Positions 1-9,581 are shown, counted from the first letter of the stretch. The stretch is DNA of 64,000 nucleotides from Pararobbsia silviterrae (GCF_003628125.1 NZ_RBZU01000016.1:1-64000), one strand, 5' to 3'. Program-made: numbers and translations. Notes: generated by a model not told the origin, from the letters alone.

Positions 1-154
1 GCCGGCGGACAAGGAAATGGTGATGCCGGGCGACAACGTGTCGATCACGGTTAAGCTGATCCACCCGATCGCGATGGAAGAAGGTCTGCGCTTCGCGATC
101 CGCGAAGGCGGCCGTACCGTCGGCGCCGGCGTCGTCGCTAAGATCATCGCCTAA
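1..154 (+). CDS. tuf: Elongation factor Tu, C-terminal end (partial)
   Basis: Only the last 51 codons are present; the gene runs off the left edge and is read from base 2. The translated end contains the domain III strand with [20 protein letters not shown] followed by the near-invariant [16 protein letters not shown] tail, which identifies EF-Tu, the GTPase that carries aminoacyl-tRNA to the ribosome. It stops with TAA and is followed 45 bases later by an intrinsic terminator. Many proteobacteria carry two tuf copies, one beside the S10 operon; whether a second copy exists cannot be seen here. Confidence 0.97.
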   Translation, partial: PADKEMVMPGDNVSITVKLIHPIAMEEGLRFAIREGGRTVGAGVVAKIIA

Positions 155-199
155 CAGCACGATCGCAGCGACCGCGGTTAAAAAGTAAACGCGACATGA

Positions 200-243
200 G
201 CGGGGAAACACGGGTACAATCCGCGTTTCCCCGTTATTTTTTG
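200..243 (+). terminator. Intrinsic terminator after tuf
   Basis: A 9-bp perfect stem (201-209 with 225-233) closes a 15-base loop and is followed by a T-rich run at 235-242. It separates tuf from the S10 operon. The loop contains TACAAT (215-220), a possible -10 box, but I see no good -35 box, so a promoter here is only a possibility. Confidence 0.85.
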
Positions 244-298
244 CGGGTAGTAGTGGTATCGCCGTACACGCAGTTGTTGTAGGCAAGACAAGTCATTA

Positions 299-330
299 GG
301 GGCAACTGACTCGCCCCGTGCTCTTTTACC
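299..330 (+). promoter_or_regulatory. Leader hairpin upstream of rpsJ
   Basis: A 5-bp GC stem (299-303 with 313-317) with a 9-base loop is followed by a short pyrimidine run with TTTT, about 60 bases before the rpsJ start. In Escherichia coli the S10 leader is the target of L4 autoregulation; this hairpin could be part of an equivalent leader, but its sequence gives no proof. Confidence 0.3.
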
Positions 331-377
331 CATTCGGCGACGTACTTTGCGTTCGCCTTGTTCTTTGAGACAGCATC

Positions 378-689
378 ATGGCAAATCAAAAGATCCGCAT
401 TCGCCTCAAGGCGTTCGACTACCGTCTGATCGATCAATCGGCGACGGAAATTGTTGAAACCGCGAAGCGGACCGGCGCAATCGTGCGTGGCCCGGTTCCC
501 CTGCCGACCCGCTTCCAGCGCTTCGACATCCTGCGTTCGCCGCACGTGAACAAGACGTCGCGCGATCAGCTCGAAATCCGCACCCACCAGCGCCTGATGG
601 ACATCGTCGATCCGACCGACAAGACGGTCGACGCGCTGATGAAGCTCGATCTGCCCGCAGGCGTCGACGTCGAAATCAAGCTGCAGTAA
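378..689 (+). CDS. rpsJ: 30S ribosomal protein S10
   Basis: 103 residues, the usual length. The sequence opens with the [17 protein letters not shown] block and contains the [10 protein letters not shown] loop and the [19 protein letters not shown] segment typical of bacterial S10. S10 sits in the 30S head and also acts as NusE in antitermination. The ATG is the first codon of the conserved N-terminus. Unlike most neighbours it is followed by a long non-coding gap (about 190 bases) holding hairpins and a promoter, so it may be transcribed partly apart from the rest of the S10 operon. Confidence 0.98.
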   Translation: MANQKIRIRLKAFDYRLIDQSATEIVETAKRTGAIVRGPVPLPTRFQRFDILRSPHVNKTSRDQLEIRTHQRLMDIVDPTDKTVDALMKLDLPAGVDVEIKLQ

Positions 690-699
690 GTTGTTTGGC

Positions 700-724
700 G
701 GTGCCGCAAGTGGTTTGCGGCATC
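700..724 (+). promoter_or_regulatory. Hairpin just after rpsJ
   Basis: Ten-base-pair stem (700-709 with 715-724, one G-U pair) and a 5-base loop, 10 bases after the rpsJ stop. No T-run follows, so it looks like an mRNA 3'-end stabiliser or processing signal rather than a simple terminator. Confidence 0.55.
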
Positions 725-740
725 GTAAGTCTTTGATTGC

Positions 741-769
741 TTGCGGAAAACGAAATGCCTCGCTATAAT
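741..769 (+). promoter_or_regulatory. Internal sigma-70 promoter for rplC onward
   Basis: A perfect TATAAT at 764-769 lies 17 bases after TTGCGG (741-746). The predicted start near 776 gives a leader of about 100 bases before rplC. An 11-bp perfect inverted repeat (753-763 and 823-833) overlaps the spacer and runs up to the -10 box. Confidence 0.65.
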
Positions 770-844
770 GCAAGGCTTTTCGTCATTCCGTGGCGAAAAA
801 AGCATGAAAAGGCCGCGCTTCGGCGAGGCATTTTGGACTTTAGC

Positions 845-864
845 CCCGACCAATCGTAGTCGGG
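845..864 (+). promoter_or_regulatory. Hairpin immediately before the rplC ribosome binding site
   Basis: CCCGAC (845-850) pairs with GTCGGG (859-864) around an 8-base loop. The stem ends 3 bases before the GGAG at 868-871 that serves the rplC start, so its folding could affect ribosome access. Confidence 0.4.
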
Positions 865-877
865 AATGGAGAAAACG

Positions 878-1534
878 ATGAGCCTTGGACTCCTAGGTCG
901 CAAGGTTGGCATGACCCGTATCTTCACGGCTGACGGTGATTCGATCCCCGTTACCGTGTTGGACGTGTCGGGCAACCGCGTCACTCAGATCAAGACTGTT
1001 GAAACGGATGGCTACACGGCCGTCCAGCTTGCCTTCGGCAAGCGCCGCGCTTCGCGCGTTACCAAGCCGGCTGCCGGGCACCTCGCCAAGGCAGGTACGG
1101 AAGCGGGTGAAATCCTCAAGGAATTCCGCGTTGACGCCACCAAGGCTGCTGAGCTCTCGCTCGGCGCAGCCGTCGGCGTCGATCTGTTCTCGGAAGGCCA
1201 GAAGGTCGACGTGCACGGCACCTCGATCGGTAAGGGCTACGCCGGTACGATCAAGCGCTATAACTTCGCGTCGGGCCGTGCATCGCACGGTAACTCGCGC
1301 TCGCACAACGTGCCGGGCTCGATCGGTATGGCGCAGGATCCGGGCCGTGTGTTCCCGGGTAAGCGCATGACGGGTCACCTCGGTGACGTGACGACGACCG
1401 TTCAAAACCTCGTGATCGCTCGCATCGACGCAGAACGCGGCCTCTTGTTCGTCAAGGGTGCAGTTCCGGGTGCGAAGGACGGCAAGGTTTCCGTGACGCC
1501 GGCTGTCAAGGCGCGCGTGGCGAAAGGAGCGTAA
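878..1534 (+). CDS. rplC: 50S ribosomal protein L3
   Basis: L3, 218 residues, binds 23S rRNA near the peptidyl transferase centre. The N-terminus [16 protein letters not shown] and the central [12 protein letters not shown] ... [15 protein letters not shown] region (with the glutamine in [13 protein letters not shown] that is methylated in many bacteria) identify it. A longer reading from 866 is possible, but the ATG at 878 matches the family N-terminus and has GGAG 7 bases upstream. It is the second gene of the S10 operon and the first after the internal promoter. Confidence 0.97.
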   Translation: MSLGLLGRKVGMTRIFTADGDSIPVTVLDVSGNRVTQIKTVETDGYTAVQLAFGKRRASRVTKPAAGHLAKAGTEAGEILKEFRVDATKAAELSLGAAVGVDLFSEGQKVDVHGTSIGKGYAGTIKRYNFASGRASHGNSRSHNVPGSIGMAQDPGRVFPGKRMTGHLGDVTTTVQNLVIARIDAERGLLFVKGAVPGAKDGKVSVTPAVKARVAKGA

Positions 1535-1536
1535 TA

Positions 1537-2157
1537 ATGGAACTCAAGCTCCTGAATGAACAGGGTCAGGAAGGCGCAGCGGTTAACGCATCGGACGTCG
1601 TGTTCGGTCGTGACTACAACGAAGCGCTGATCCACCAAATCGTCGTGGCCTATCAGGCAAACGCACGCAGCGGTAACCGTGCGCAGAAGGACCGCGAGCA
1701 AGTCAAGCACTCGACGAAGAAGCCGTGGCGCCAGAAGGGCACCGGCCGCGCGCGTGCGGGGATGAGCTCGAGCCCGCTGTGGCGTGGCGGTGGTCGCATC
1801 TTCCCGAATTCGCCGGAAGAAAACTTCTCGCAGAAGGTCAACAAGAAGATGTTCCGCGCCGGGGTCTGCTCGATCCTGTCGCAACTGGCTCGCGAAGGCC
1901 GTCTGTCGGTGGTCGAGGACATCAAGCTCGAAGCGCCGAAGACCAAGCTGCTCGCGGAAAAATTCAAGGCGATGGGCCTCGAGTCCGTGCTGGTGATTAC
2001 CGACACGGTCGACGAGAACCTGTACCTGGCTTCGCGCAATCTGCCGCACGTCGCAGTTGTCGAGCCGCGTTTCGCCGACCCGCTGTCGCTGATCTACTTC
2101 AAGAAGATTCTGGTCACGAAGGCTGCGGTCGCTCAGATCGAGGAGTTGCTGTCATGA
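1537..2157 (+). CDS. rplD: 50S ribosomal protein L4
   Basis: 206 residues. The loop segment [14 protein letters not shown] (about residues 63-76), which lines the peptide exit tunnel, and the [15 protein letters not shown] block are diagnostic. L4 also represses the S10 operon in E. coli. The start lies 2 bases after the rplC stop, and the stop overlaps the rplW start as ATGA, so translation of the two is probably coupled. Confidence 0.98.
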   Translation: MELKLLNEQGQEGAAVNASDVVFGRDYNEALIHQIVVAYQANARSGNRAQKDREQVKHSTKKPWRQKGTGRARAGMSSSPLWRGGGRIFPNSPEENFSQKVNKKMFRAGVCSILSQLAREGRLSVVEDIKLEAPKTKLLAEKFKAMGLESVLVITDTVDENLYLASRNLPHVAVVEPRFADPLSLIYFKKILVTKAAVAQIEELLS

Positions 2158-2468
2158 CCGAACTTCGCAAAAACGATCACCGCCTGCTGCAGGTTCTGCG
2201 CGCGCCGGTGATTTCGGAAAAGGCGACGCTGGTCGCCGACAAGAACGAACAGGTCGTGTTCGAAATCGCTCCTGATGCGACGAAGCCCGAAGTCAAGGCG
2301 GCTGTCGAGCTGTTGTTCAAGGTCGAAGTCGAGTCCGTGCAAGTCCTGAACATCAAGGGCAAGGCGAAGCGTTTCGGCCGTTTCAACGGCAAGCGCAAGG
2401 ACGTTCGCAAGGCGTACGTGAGCCTCAAGCCGGGCCAGGAAATCAACTTTGAAGCGGAGGCCAAGTAA
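2154..2468 (+). CDS. rplW: 50S ribosomal protein L23
   Basis: 104 residues. The frame stays open far upstream, but the ATG at 2154 overlaps the rplD stop and gives the conserved start with [21 protein letters not shown]23 lies at the tunnel exit and is the docking point for trigger factor and SRP. The [20 protein letters not shown] segment is the rRNA-binding loop. Confidence 0.98.
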   Translation: MTELRKNDHRLLQVLRAPVISEKATLVADKNEQVVFEIAPDATKPEVKAAVELLFKVEVESVQVLNIKGKAKRFGRFNGKRKDVRKAYVSLKPGQEINFEAEAK

Positions 2469-2470
2469 AC

Positions 2471-3298
2471 ATGGCACTCGTTAAAGTCAAACCGACTTCG
2501 CCTGGTCGTCGCGGCATGATCAAGGTGGTCCATGCGGACCTCCACAAGGGTGCGCCGTATGCACCGCTGCTCGACAGCCAGAAGCAGAAATCGGGCCGTA
2601 ACAACAACGGCCATATCACGACCCGTCATAAGGGTGGTGGTCACAAGCATCACTATCGTGTAGTCGACTTCCGTCGCAACAAGGACGGCATTCCGGCCAA
2701 GGTCGAGACGATCGAATACGATCCGAACCGTAGCGCGAACATCGCGCTGCTCTGCTACGCAGACGGTGAGCGTCGTTACATCATCGCCCCGAAGGGTCTG
2801 ACCGTCGGCCAAACGCTGGTGTCCGGTTCGGAAGCGCCGATCCGCGCGGGTAACGCCCTGCCGATCCGCAACATTCCGGTCGGTACGACGATTCACTGCG
2901 TCGAAATGCTGCCGGGCAAGGGCGCGCAAATGGTGCGCTCGGCTGGTACGTCGGCGATGTTGCTGGCTCGTGAAGGCACGTACGCTCAGGTCCGCCTGCG
3001 CTCCGGCGAAATCCGCCGCGTGCACATCGAATGCCGCGCAACGATCGGTGAAGTCGGCAATGAAGAGCATAGCCTGCGCCAGATCGGCAAGGCCGGTGCG
3101 AACCGCTGGCGCGGTATTCGCCCGACCGTCCGTGGCGTCGTGATGAACCCGGTCGACCACCCGCACGGCGGTGGTGAAGGCAAGACCGCGGCGGGTCGCG
3201 ATCCGGTGAGCCCGTGGGGCACGCCGACGAAGGGCTATCGTACCCGTCGCAACAAGCGCACGACGACGATGATCGTTCAGCGCCGTCACAAGCGTTAA
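2471..3298 (+). CDS. rplB: 50S ribosomal protein L2
   Basis: 275 residues, the family's usual length. Contains [20 protein letters not shown] near the N-terminus and [19 protein letters not shown] near the C-terminus, which carries the conserved histidine implicated in peptidyl transferase assembly. It starts 2 bases after rplW. Confidence 0.99.
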   Translation: MALVKVKPTSPGRRGMIKVVHADLHKGAPYAPLLDSQKQKSGRNNNGHITTRHKGGGHKHHYRVVDFRRNKDGIPAKVETIEYDPNRSANIALLCYADGERRYIIAPKGLTVGQTLVSGSEAPIRAGNALPIRNIPVGTTIHCVEMLPGKGAQMVRSAGTSAMLLAREGTYAQVRLRSGEIRRVHIECRATIGEVGNEEHSLRQIGKAGANRWRGIRPTVRGVVMNPVDHPHGGGEGKTAAGRDPVSPWGTPTKGYRTRRNKRTTTMIVQRRHKR

Positions 3299-3308
3299 GG
3301 AGTAGGCA

Positions 3309-3584
3309 ATGGCACGTTCTGTTAAAAAAGGTCCGTTCTGCGACGCCCATTTGCTGAAAAAGGTTGAGGCGGCTGCATCGACGCGTGACAAGAAGCCGAT
3401 CAAGACCTGGTCGCGTCGTTCGACGATTCTGCCGGACTTCATCGGTCTGACGATCGCCGTCCACAACGGTCGTCAGCATGTCCCGGTGTATGTCTCGGAA
3501 AACATGGTCGGCCATAAGCTTGGCGAGTTCGCACTGACCCGTACGTTCAAGGGTCACGCGGCCGACAAGAAGGCCAAGAAATAA
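3309..3584 (+). CDS. rpsS: 30S ribosomal protein S19
   Basis: 91 residues. [18 protein letters not shown] at the N-terminus and the central [20 protein letters not shown] block identify S19, which contacts 16S rRNA in the 30S head and forms a complex with S13. AAGGAG lies a few bases before the ATG. Confidence 0.99.
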   Translation: MARSVKKGPFCDAHLLKKVEAAASTRDKKPIKTWSRRSTILPDFIGLTIAVHNGRQHVPVYVSENMVGHKLGEFALTRTFKGHAADKKAKK

Positions 3585-3595
3585 GGGGCAATGAG

Positions 3596-3925
3596 ATGGA
3601 AGTGAAAGCAATTCATCGCGGTGCTCGCATCTCGGCGCAGAAGACGCGCCTCGTGGCCGACCAGATCCGCGGACTGCCCGTCGACAAGGCGCTGAACGTT
3701 CTGACGTTCTCGCCGAAGAAGGCGGCAGGCATCGTGAAGAAGGTCGTGCTGTCGGCGATTGCGAATGCCGAGCACAACGAAGGTGCGGACATCGACGAAC
3801 TCAAGATCAAGACGATCTACGTCGACAAGGCGGCTTCGCTCAAGCGTTTCACCGCGCGCGCCAAGGGCCGCGGTAACCGCATCGAGAAGCAATCCTGTCA
3901 CATCACTGTGACGGTTGGGAATTAA
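3596..3925 (+). CDS. rplV: 50S ribosomal protein L22
   Basis: 109 residues. Opens with [20 protein letters not shown] and ends with the beta-hairpin region ([14 protein letters not shown]) that reaches into the exit tunnel, where macrolide-resistance changes occur in other bacteria. The second of two close ATGs was used because it starts the conserved N-terminus and follows AAGGGG. Confidence 0.98.
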   Translation: MEVKAIHRGARISAQKTRLVADQIRGLPVDKALNVLTFSPKKAAGIVKKVVLSAIANAEHNEGADIDELKIKTIYVDKAASLKRFTARAKGRGNRIEKQSCHITVTVGN

Positions 3926-3936
3926 GGGGTCATACG

Positions 3937-4734
3937 ATGGGACAGAAAATTCATCCGACTGGCTTCCGTCTGGCCGTCAGCCGTAACTGGGCGTCGCGTT
4001 GGTACGCGAACAACACCCAGTTCGCGGGGATGCTGCAGGAAGACATCGGCGTTCGCGAGTTTCTGAAGAAGAAGCTCAAGAACGCATCGGTCGGCCGCGT
4101 CGTCATCGAGCGTCCGGCTAAGAATGCACGCATCACGATTTTCAGCTCGCGTCCGGGCGTCGTGATCGGCAAGAAGGGCGAGGACATCGAGCTGCTCAAG
4201 AGCGAGCTTCAACGCCGCATGGGTGTGCCGGTCCACGTGAACATCGAGGAAATCCGCAAGCCGGAAACCGATGCTCAACTGATTGCCGATTCGATCACGC
4301 AACAGCTCGAACGTCGGATCATGTTCCGCCGCGCGATGAAGCGTGCGATGCAGAACGCGATGCGTATGGGCGCGCAAGGCATCAAGATCATGAGCGCCGG
4401 CCGTCTGAACGGTATCGAAATCGCTCGTACGGAGTGGTATCGCGAAGGTCGCGTGCCCCTTCATACGCTGCGCGCTGACATCGACTACGCGACTTCGGAA
4501 GCGAAGACGACGTACGGCATCATCGGCGTCAAGGTGTGGGTCTATAAGGGCGACCACCTGGGCCGTAATGAAGCGCCGGTCGTCGAAGAAGCGGCTGAAG
4601 AAAAGCGTCCGCGCCGCAACGCACGTCCGGGTGGCGATCGCCGTCCGCGCCGTGATGGCGAAGGTGGCGGTCCGGGTCAACGCCGTGGTGGTCCGCGCCG
4701 TGGCGCTGGCACCGACGCGAAGTCTGGAGAATAA
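3937..4734 (+). CDS. rpsC: 30S ribosomal protein S3 with basic C-terminal tail
   Basis: 265 residues. N-terminal [17 protein letters not shown], the KH domain with the [13 protein letters not shown] loop (about residues 70-85) and the C-terminal S3 domain with [14 protein letters not shown] are all present. It is about 30 residues longer than the E. coli protein because of an Arg/Gly/Pro-rich tail after residue 215; such tails are common in Burkholderia S3. S3 forms part of the mRNA entry tunnel. Confidence 0.98.
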   Translation: MGQKIHPTGFRLAVSRNWASRWYANNTQFAGMLQEDIGVREFLKKKLKNASVGRVVIERPAKNARITIFSSRPGVVIGKKGEDIELLKSELQRRMGVPVHVNIEEIRKPETDAQLIADSITQQLERRIMFRRAMKRAMQNAMRMGAQGIKIMSAGRLNGIEIARTEWYREGRVPLHTLRADIDYATSEAKTTYGIIGVKVWVYKGDHLGRNEAPVVEEAAEEKRPRRNARPGGDRRPRRDGEGGGPGQRRGGPRRGAGTDAKSGE

Positions 4735-4736
4735 CC

Positions 4737-5153
4737 ATGCTGCAACCGAAACGCAGAAAGTATCGTAAAGAGCAGAAGGGCCGGAACACCGGCGTCGCAA
4801 CGCGCGGCAATGCCGTGTCGTTCGGCGAATTCGGCCTGAAGTCGCTCGGCCGTGGCCGTCTGACCGCACGTCAGATCGAAGCAGCGCGTCGTGCGATGAC
4901 CCGTCACATCAAGCGTGGCGGCCGCATCTGGATCCGCGTTTTCCCGGACAAGCCGATTTCGACGAAGCCGGCCGAAGTTCGGATGGGTAACGGTAAGGGC
5001 AATCCCGAGTACTACGTTGCCGAAATCCAACCGGGCAAAATGCTGTACGAAATGGACGGTGTCACCGAAGAACTGGCGCGTGAAGCGTTCCGTCTTGCTG
5101 CAGCGAAGCTGCCGCTGAAGACGACGTTCATCGTTCGCCAACTCGGCACCTGA
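4737..5153 (+). CDS. rplP: 50S ribosomal protein L16
   Basis: 138 residues. [17 protein letters not shown] at the N-terminus and the [14 protein letters not shown] block identify L16, which lies beside the A-site tRNA. Starts 2 bases after the rpsC stop. The arginine of the [14 protein letters not shown] loop, hydroxylated in some bacteria, is present. Confidence 0.99.
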   Translation: MLQPKRRKYRKEQKGRNTGVATRGNAVSFGEFGLKSLGRGRLTARQIEAARRAMTRHIKRGGRIWIRVFPDKPISTKPAEVRMGNGKGNPEYYVAEIQPGKMLYEMDGVTEELAREAFRLAAAKLPLKTTFIVRQLGT

Positions 5154-5166
5154 TGGAGAGATAGCC

Positions 5167-5361
5167 ATGAAAGCATCTGAACTTCGCGCCAAGGACCAGG
5201 CAGCCCTGAATCAAGAGCTGTCGGAACTGCTGAAGGCGCAATTCGGTCTGCGCATGCAGTTGGCCACCCAACAGCTGGCGAATACGAGCCAACTGAAGAA
5301 GGTGCGCCGCGACATCGCGCGCGTCCGGACCGTGTTGACCGAGAAGGCGAGCCAAAAATGA
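5167..5361 (+). CDS. rpmC: 50S ribosomal protein L29
   Basis: 64 residues, two helices with the [25 protein letters not shown] core in two overlapping motifs ([10 protein letters not shown] and the [12 protein letters not shown] helix). L29 lies near the tunnel exit next to L23. It has GGAGAG before the ATG, and its stop overlaps the rpsQ start as ATGA. Confidence 0.98.
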   Translation: MKASELRAKDQAALNQELSELLKAQFGLRMQLATQQLANTSQLKKVRRDIARVRTVLTEKASQK

Positions 5362-5630
5362 ACGAAAGCGCAACCACCTCGCTCAAGCGCACGCTGGTCG
5401 GTAAGGTCGTCAGCAACAAGATGGACAAGACCGTCACCGTGCTCGTCGAGCACCGCGTGAAGCACCCGATCTACGGCAAGTACGTCGTGCGCTCGAAGAA
5501 GTACCACGCACACGACGATGCGAACACGTACAACGAGGGCGACCTCGTTGAAATTCAGGAGACCCGTCCGATTTCGAAGACGAAGGCCTGGACCGTGTCG
5601 CGCCTCGTTGAAGCCGCTCGCGTGATCTGA
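5358..5630 (+). CDS. rpsQ: 30S ribosomal protein S17
   Basis: 90 residues, OB-fold rRNA-binding protein. [19 protein letters not shown] and the [11 protein letters not shown] block match bacterial S17. It is the last gene of the S10 operon here and is followed 30 bases later by an intrinsic terminator. Confidence 0.98.
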   Translation: MNESATTSLKRTLVGKVVSNKMDKTVTVLVEHRVKHPIYGKYVVRSKKYHAHDDANTYNEGDLVEIQETRPISKTKAWTVSRLVEAARVI

Positions 5631-5659
5631 GCGTCGAAAGTCGTACCCAGCAGGACAGG

Positions 5660-5686
5660 ATCAGCGGTGCAAAGCCGCTGATTTTA
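5660..5686 (+). terminator. Terminator-like hairpin ending the S10 operon
   Basis: An 8-bp perfect stem ATCAGCGG (5660-5667) with CCGCTGAT (5675-5682) is followed by TTT and then an A-run. The T-run is short, so termination may be partial, with read-through into the spc operon. Confidence 0.65.
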
Positions 5687-5697
5687 AAAAAAATAAG

Positions 5698-5725
5698 TTG
5701 CACGGCCGAGGTCTTCTGTTATGAT
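5698..5725 (+). promoter_or_regulatory. spc operon promoter
   Basis: TTGCAC (5698-5703), 16-base spacer, TATGAT (5720-5725), directly after the S10 operon terminator. A promoter at this spot, before rplN, is well established in E. coli. The predicted transcript starts near 5732 and has a leader of about 210 bases. Confidence 0.65.
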
Positions 5726-5733
5726 CTCGGTCT

Positions 5734-5877
5734 TCCCTCATTTGTTTCGAGGGAGCCCCGTCGCGGGCGATGTGGTGGGGCAGCGCGAAACGAAGTCATT
5801 CGTGTCGCGAATTCACCTGATTGCGATGGCGGTTTCGTCTGCCGTCGCTGCTGTTTCAACCCAAGCAGCCTCACGGC
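5734..5877 (+). promoter_or_regulatory. Structured leader of the spc operon
   Basis: Two hairpins are visible in the otherwise empty stretch between rpsQ and rplN: TCCCTC (5734-5739) with GAGGGA (5749-5754), and a longer one with GCCGT (5841-5845) and GCTGCT (5847-5852) pairing with AGCAGC (5864-5869) and ACGGC (5873-5877). No coding frame in this stretch looks real. Confidence 0.45.
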
Positions 5878-5943
5878 TGACGGGACCAAGACTGACCGGT
5901 CAAGCCATGGTGGTTTGCCGGATTAAGTTGGGAAAGACAAACC

Positions 5944-6312
5944 ATGATCCAGACCGAAACTCGGCTTGAAGTGGCCGACAACACGGGTGCGAAGGAAGTC
6001 CTTTGCATCAAGGTGCTCGGCGGCTCGAAGCGTCGTTACGCCAGCATTGGCGACATCATCAAGGTGTCGATCAAAGAGGCAGCGCCGCGTGGGCGCGTGA
6101 AGAAGGGCGAAATCTACAACGCTGTCGTCGTTCGTACGGCGAAGGGCGTGCGCCGCCAGGATGGCTCGCTGATCAAGTTCGACGGCAATGCCGCCGTGCT
6201 GCTGAATGCGAAGCTTGAGCCGATCGGTACGCGTATTTTCGGGCCGGTCACGCGTGAACTGCGTAGCGAACGTTTCATGAAGATCGTTTCGCTTGCGCCC
6301 GAAGTGCTGTAA
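5944..6312 (+). CDS. rplN: 50S ribosomal protein L14
   Basis: 122 residues. [20 protein letters not shown] and [22 protein letters not shown] are diagnostic. L14 forms an intersubunit bridge and is the docking site of the silencing factor RsfS. It is the first gene of the spc operon, downstream of its own promoter and leader. Confidence 0.99.
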   Translation: MIQTETRLEVADNTGAKEVLCIKVLGGSKRRYASIGDIIKVSIKEAAPRGRVKKGEIYNAVVVRTAKGVRRQDGSLIKFDGNAAVLLNAKLEPIGTRIFGPVTRELRSERFMKIVSLAPEVL

Positions 6313-6321
6313 GGAGTCGCG

Positions 6322-6630
6322 ATGAACAAGATTCGCAAAGGTGATGAAGTCGTCGTGATCGCCGGTAAAGACAAAGGCAAGCGCGGCAACGTGCTGGTCG
6401 TCGACGGCGAGCGCGTGACGGTCGAGGGCCTTAACCTCGTCAAGAAGCACGTCAAGCCGAACCCGATGAAGGGTACGACCGGTGGCGTGGAAAGCAAGTC
6501 GATGCCGCTGCATATCTCGAACGTGTCGCTGGTCGATGCGAACGGCAAGCCGTCGCGCGTTGGCATCAAGGTCGAGGAAGGCAAGAAGGTGCGCTTCCTG
6601 AAGACGACCGGCGCGACCCTGGGCGCCTAA
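6322..6630 (+). CDS. rplX: 50S ribosomal protein L24
   Basis: 102 residues. KOW motif [19 protein letters not shown] near the N-terminus and [11 protein letters not shown] identify L24, an early-assembly protein of the large subunit. AAGGAG precedes the ATG. Confidence 0.98.
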   Translation: MNKIRKGDEVVVIAGKDKGKRGNVLVVDGERVTVEGLNLVKKHVKPNPMKGTTGGVESKSMPLHISNVSLVDANGKPSRVGIKVEEGKKVRFLKTTGATLGA

Positions 6631-6646
6631 CGCTGCGGAGTGACAA

Positions 6647-7186
6647 ATGGCACGTTTGCAAGAAATTTACAAAGAAAAGATCGTTCCTGCGCTGACTGAA
6701 AAGTTCGGCTACAAGTCGGTCATGGAAGTGCCGCGTATCACCAAGATCACCCTGAATATGGGCCTTGGCGAAGCGGTGGCTGACAAGAAGGTTATCGAGC
6801 TGGCCGTTGGCGATCTGACGAAGATCGCGGGTCAGAAGCCGGTGATCACGAAGGCACGCAAGGCAATCGCGGGCTTCAAGATTCGCCAGGGCTATCCGAT
6901 CGGCGCAATGGTCACGCTGCGTGGCCAAACGATGTTCGAATTCCTCGACCGCTTCGTGACCGTGGCACTGCCGCGTGTGCGCGATTTCCGCGGTGTGTCG
7001 GGTCGCGCATTCGACGGTCGCGGTAACTACAACATCGGTGTGAAAGAGCAGATCATTTTCCCCGAAATTGATTACGACAAGATCGACGCGCTGCGTGGGC
7101 TGAACATCAGCATCACGACGACTGCGAAGACCGACGAAGAAGCAAAGGCACTGCTCGCCGGCTTCAAGTTCCCGTTCAGAAACTGA
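6647..7186 (+). CDS. rplE: 50S ribosomal protein L5
   Basis: 179 residues. Contains [17 protein letters not shown], the [19 protein letters not shown] block and the [20 protein letters not shown] loop of L5, which binds 5S rRNA. In E. coli the S8 repressor acts near the start of rplE mRNA; I did not identify such a site here. Confidence 0.99.
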   Translation: MARLQEIYKEKIVPALTEKFGYKSVMEVPRITKITLNMGLGEAVADKKVIELAVGDLTKIAGQKPVITKARKAIAGFKIRQGYPIGAMVTLRGQTMFEFLDRFVTVALPRVRDFRGVSGRAFDGRGNYNIGVKEQIIFPEIDYDKIDALRGLNISITTTAKTDEEAKALLAGFKFPFRN

Positions 7187-7193
7187 GGTTAAC

Positions 7194-7499
7194 GTGGCTA
7201 AACTGGCTCTGATCGAACGTGAAAAGAAACGCGCCCGTTTGGTGCAGAAATATTCTGCCAAGCGCGCTGCCCTCAAGGCAATCATCGACGACTCCAGCAA
7301 GTCGGACGAAGAGCGTTACGACGCACGGCTCCAGCTTCAACAACTGCCGCGCAACGCTAGCCCGACTCGCAAGCGCAACCGTTGCGCATTGACCGGCCGT
7401 CCGCGCGGTACGTTCCGCAAGTTCGGCCTGGCGCGTAACAAGATTCGCGAAATCGCGTTCCGCGGCGAGATCCCCGGCCTGACCAAGGCAAGCTGGTAA
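7194..7499 (+). CDS. rpsN: 30S ribosomal protein S14, zinc-free type
   Basis: 101 residues, GTG start, which gives the conserved [14 protein letters not shown]-terminus. It has the long form with [25 protein letters not shown] and only one cysteine, so it is the zinc-independent type. GAGGT lies just before the start. Confidence 0.98.
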   Translation: MAKLALIEREKKRARLVQKYSAKRAALKAIIDDSSKSDEERYDARLQLQQLPRNASPTRKRNRCALTGRPRGTFRKFGLARNKIREIAFRGEIPGLTKASW

Positions 7500-7513
7500 T
7501 AGGAGATACGTAA

Positions 7514-7909
7514 ATGAGCATGAGTGATCCTATCGCCGACATGCTGACTCGCATCCGCAACGCGCAGATGGTTGAGAAAGTCAGCGTCGCGATGCCGTCA
7601 TCGAAGGTTAAGGTCGCGATCGCGCAAGTCCTGAAGGACGAAGGCTATATCGAAGATTTCGCCGTTAAGGCGGAAGGCGCGAAGGCCGAATTGCAAATCG
7701 CATTGAAGTATTACGCCGGCCGTCCGGTTATCGAGCGTCTCGAGCGTGTTTCGCGCCCGGGCCTGCGCGTGTACAAGGGCCGTAACGACATTCCCCAGGT
7801 CATGAATGGCCTCGGCGTCGCGATCGTCTCGACCCCCCGGGGCGTGATGACGGATCGCAAGGCGCGCGCGACGGGTGTCGGCGGCGAAGTCATCTGCTAC
7901 GTCGCTTAA
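7514..7909 (+). CDS. rpsH: 30S ribosomal protein S8
   Basis: 131 residues. [18 protein letters not shown] and the C-terminal [21 protein letters not shown] are typical. S8 nucleates the 16S central domain and represses the spc operon in E. coli. AGGAGA lies 9 bases before the ATG. Confidence 0.99.
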   Translation: MSMSDPIADMLTRIRNAQMVEKVSVAMPSSKVKVAIAQVLKDEGYIEDFAVKAEGAKAELQIALKYYAGRPVIERLERVSRPGLRVYKGRNDIPQVMNGLGVAIVSTPRGVMTDRKARATGVGGEVICYVA

Positions 7910-7929
7910 CGGCCTAAGGAGAAGAAGCT

Positions 7930-8463
7930 ATGTCTCGAGTAGGTAAAAGCCCGATCGCGCTGCCCAACGGCGCGGAAGTGACGCTGTCGGATAGCGAAAT
8001 CGCCGTCAAGGGCCCGCTGGGCACGATCAAGCAAGCGCAGAACGCGCTCGTCAAGATCGTCAACGACAACGGCACGCTGAAGCTGGAACCGGCGGATGAC
8101 AGCCGTGAAGCGAATGCGATGTCGGGGACGATGCGTGCGCTGGTCGCAAACATGGTCAAGGGCGTCACGACTGGCTTCGAGCGCAAGCTCACGCTGGTCG
8201 GCGTTGGTTATCGTGCGCAAGTTCAAGGCAACAGCCTGAATCTGTCGCTCGGCTTTTCACACCCGGTCATCCATGCGTTGCCCGAAGGTGTGAAGGCTGA
8301 AATGCCTTCGCAGACGGAAATCATCATCAAAGGGATCGACAAGCAGAAGGTTGGCCAAACGGCCGCCGAAGTGCGCGGCTATCGTCCGCCTGAGCCTTAT
8401 AAGGGCAAGGGTGTGCGTTACGCCGACGAGGTTGTGATCCTCAAGGAAACCAAGAAGAAGTAA
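7930..8463 (+). CDS. rplF: 50S ribosomal protein L6
   Basis: 177 residues, two L6 repeats. [17 protein letters not shown] at the start and the C-terminal signature [14 protein letters not shown] are present. L6 lies near the factor-binding site. AAGGAGAAG precedes the ATG. Confidence 0.99.
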   Translation: MSRVGKSPIALPNGAEVTLSDSEIAVKGPLGTIKQAQNALVKIVNDNGTLKLEPADDSREANAMSGTMRALVANMVKGVTTGFERKLTLVGVGYRAQVQGNSLNLSLGFSHPVIHALPEGVKAEMPSQTEIIIKGIDKQKVGQTAAEVRGYRPPEPYKGKGVRYADEVVILKETKKK

Positions 8464-8474
8464 GGGTGCCGATC

Positions 8475-8840
8475 ATGGATAAGAAGCAATCTCGCGCGCG
8501 CCGTGCGCTGCAGACCCGGATCAAGATCGCCGAGTTGCAAGTGCACCGCCTGTCGGTCCACCGGACCAACACGAATATCTACGCTCAAGTGTTCTCGGAA
8601 GACGGCACGAAGGTTATTGCCAGCGCTTCGACGCTTGAAGCGGAAGTGCGTGCCCAGCTCGCCGACAAGACGGGCAAGGGCGGCAATGCAGCTGCAGCCT
8701 CGCTGATCGGTAAGCGTATCGCTGAAAAGGCGAAGGCAGCCGGTGTCGAGTCCGTCGCTTTCGATCGCTCGGGTTTCCGTTATCACGGCCGCGTGAAGGC
8801 TCTCGCCGACGCAGCGCGTGAAGCCGGACTCAAGTTCTAA
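8475..8840 (+). CDS. rplR: 50S ribosomal protein L18
   Basis: 121 residues. The frame can be read from a GTG at 8466, but the ATG at 8475 starts the family N-terminus ([17 protein letters not shown]) with AAGGG 9 bases upstream. The C-terminal [23 protein letters not shown] matches L18, which binds 5S rRNA with L5. Confidence 0.98.
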   Translation: MDKKQSRARRALQTRIKIAELQVHRLSVHRTNTNIYAQVFSEDGTKVIASASTLEAEVRAQLADKTGKGGNAAAASLIGKRIAEKAKAAGVESVAFDRSGFRYHGRVKALADAAREAGLKF

Positions 8841-8850
8841 AGGATTCGTC

Positions 8851-9369
8851 ATGGCAAAGATGCAAGCGAAAGTTCAGGCTGACGAACGCGATGACGGCCT
8901 GCGCGAAAAGATGATCGCGGTCAACCGCGTCACCAAGGTGGTGAAGGGCGGCCGGATTCTCGGTTTCGCCGCACTGACGGTGGTCGGCGACGGTGATGGC
9001 CGTATCGGCATGGGCAAGGGCAAGGCGAAGGAAGTGCCGGTCGCTGTCCAGAAGGCAATGGAACAGGCTCGCCGCAACATGTTCAAGGTGCCGCTCAAGA
9101 ACGGCACGCTTCAACATGAAGTGTTCGGCAAGCACGGCGCTTCGGAAGTCCTGCTCGCTCCGGCGAAGGACGGTACCGGTGTCATCGCCGGTGGTCCGAT
9201 GCGTGCCGTGTTCGACGTGATGGGCGTGCAGAACGTCGTCGCGAAGAGCCACGGTTCGACGAATCCGTACAACCTCGTTCGTGCAACGCTCGACGGTCTG
9301 CGCAAGCAATCGACCCCGGGCGATATCGCAGCGAAGCGCGGCAAGACGGTCGAAGACATCCTCGGCTGA
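8851..9369 (+). CDS. rpsE: 30S ribosomal protein S5
   Basis: 172 residues. Start chosen at the ATG at 8851 ([17 protein letters not shown]) after AAAGGA; the upstream part of the frame overlaps rplR and is not conserved. The double-stranded RNA-binding fold with [20 protein letters not shown] and [11 protein letters not shown]-like block is present. S5 contributes to decoding accuracy. Confidence 0.98.
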   Translation: MAKMQAKVQADERDDGLREKMIAVNRVTKVVKGGRILGFAALTVVGDGDGRIGMGKGKAKEVPVAVQKAMEQARRNMFKVPLKNGTLQHEVFGKHGASEVLLAPAKDGTGVIAGGPMRAVFDVMGVQNVVAKSHGSTNPYNLVRATLDGLRKQSTPGDIAAKRGKTVEDILG

Positions 9370-9381
9370 TAGGTGATCGTT

Positions 9382-9564
9382 ATGGATAAGAAAACCGTCA
9401 AAGTTCAGCTCGTCAAGAGCCTGATCGGCACCCGTGATTCGCACCGTGCAACGGTCAAGGGCCTCGGCCTGCGTCGTTTGAACTCGGTGTCGGAACTCGA
9501 GGATACGCCCGCGGTCCGCGGCATGATCAACAAGGTTTCGTACCTTGTGAAGGTGCTCGGCTAA
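9382..9564 (+). CDS. rpmD: 50S ribosomal protein L30
   Basis: 60 residues from the ATG at 9382 ([16 protein letters not shown]). Contains the [12 protein letters not shown] core. A GTG 9 bases upstream is in frame but gives an untypical start. L30 is a small globular protein of the large subunit. Confidence 0.97.
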   Translation: MDKKTVKVQLVKSLIGTRDSHRATVKGLGLRRLNSVSELEDTPAVRGMINKVSYLVKVLG

Positions 9565-9581
9565 GCCGGCGAGGAAAGAAC

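Noticed and set aside
5721-5969. 82-codon open frame before rplN
   Set aside because: It starts within the spc promoter -10 box and runs into rplN in another frame; no known protein fits. The stretch is better explained as a leader.
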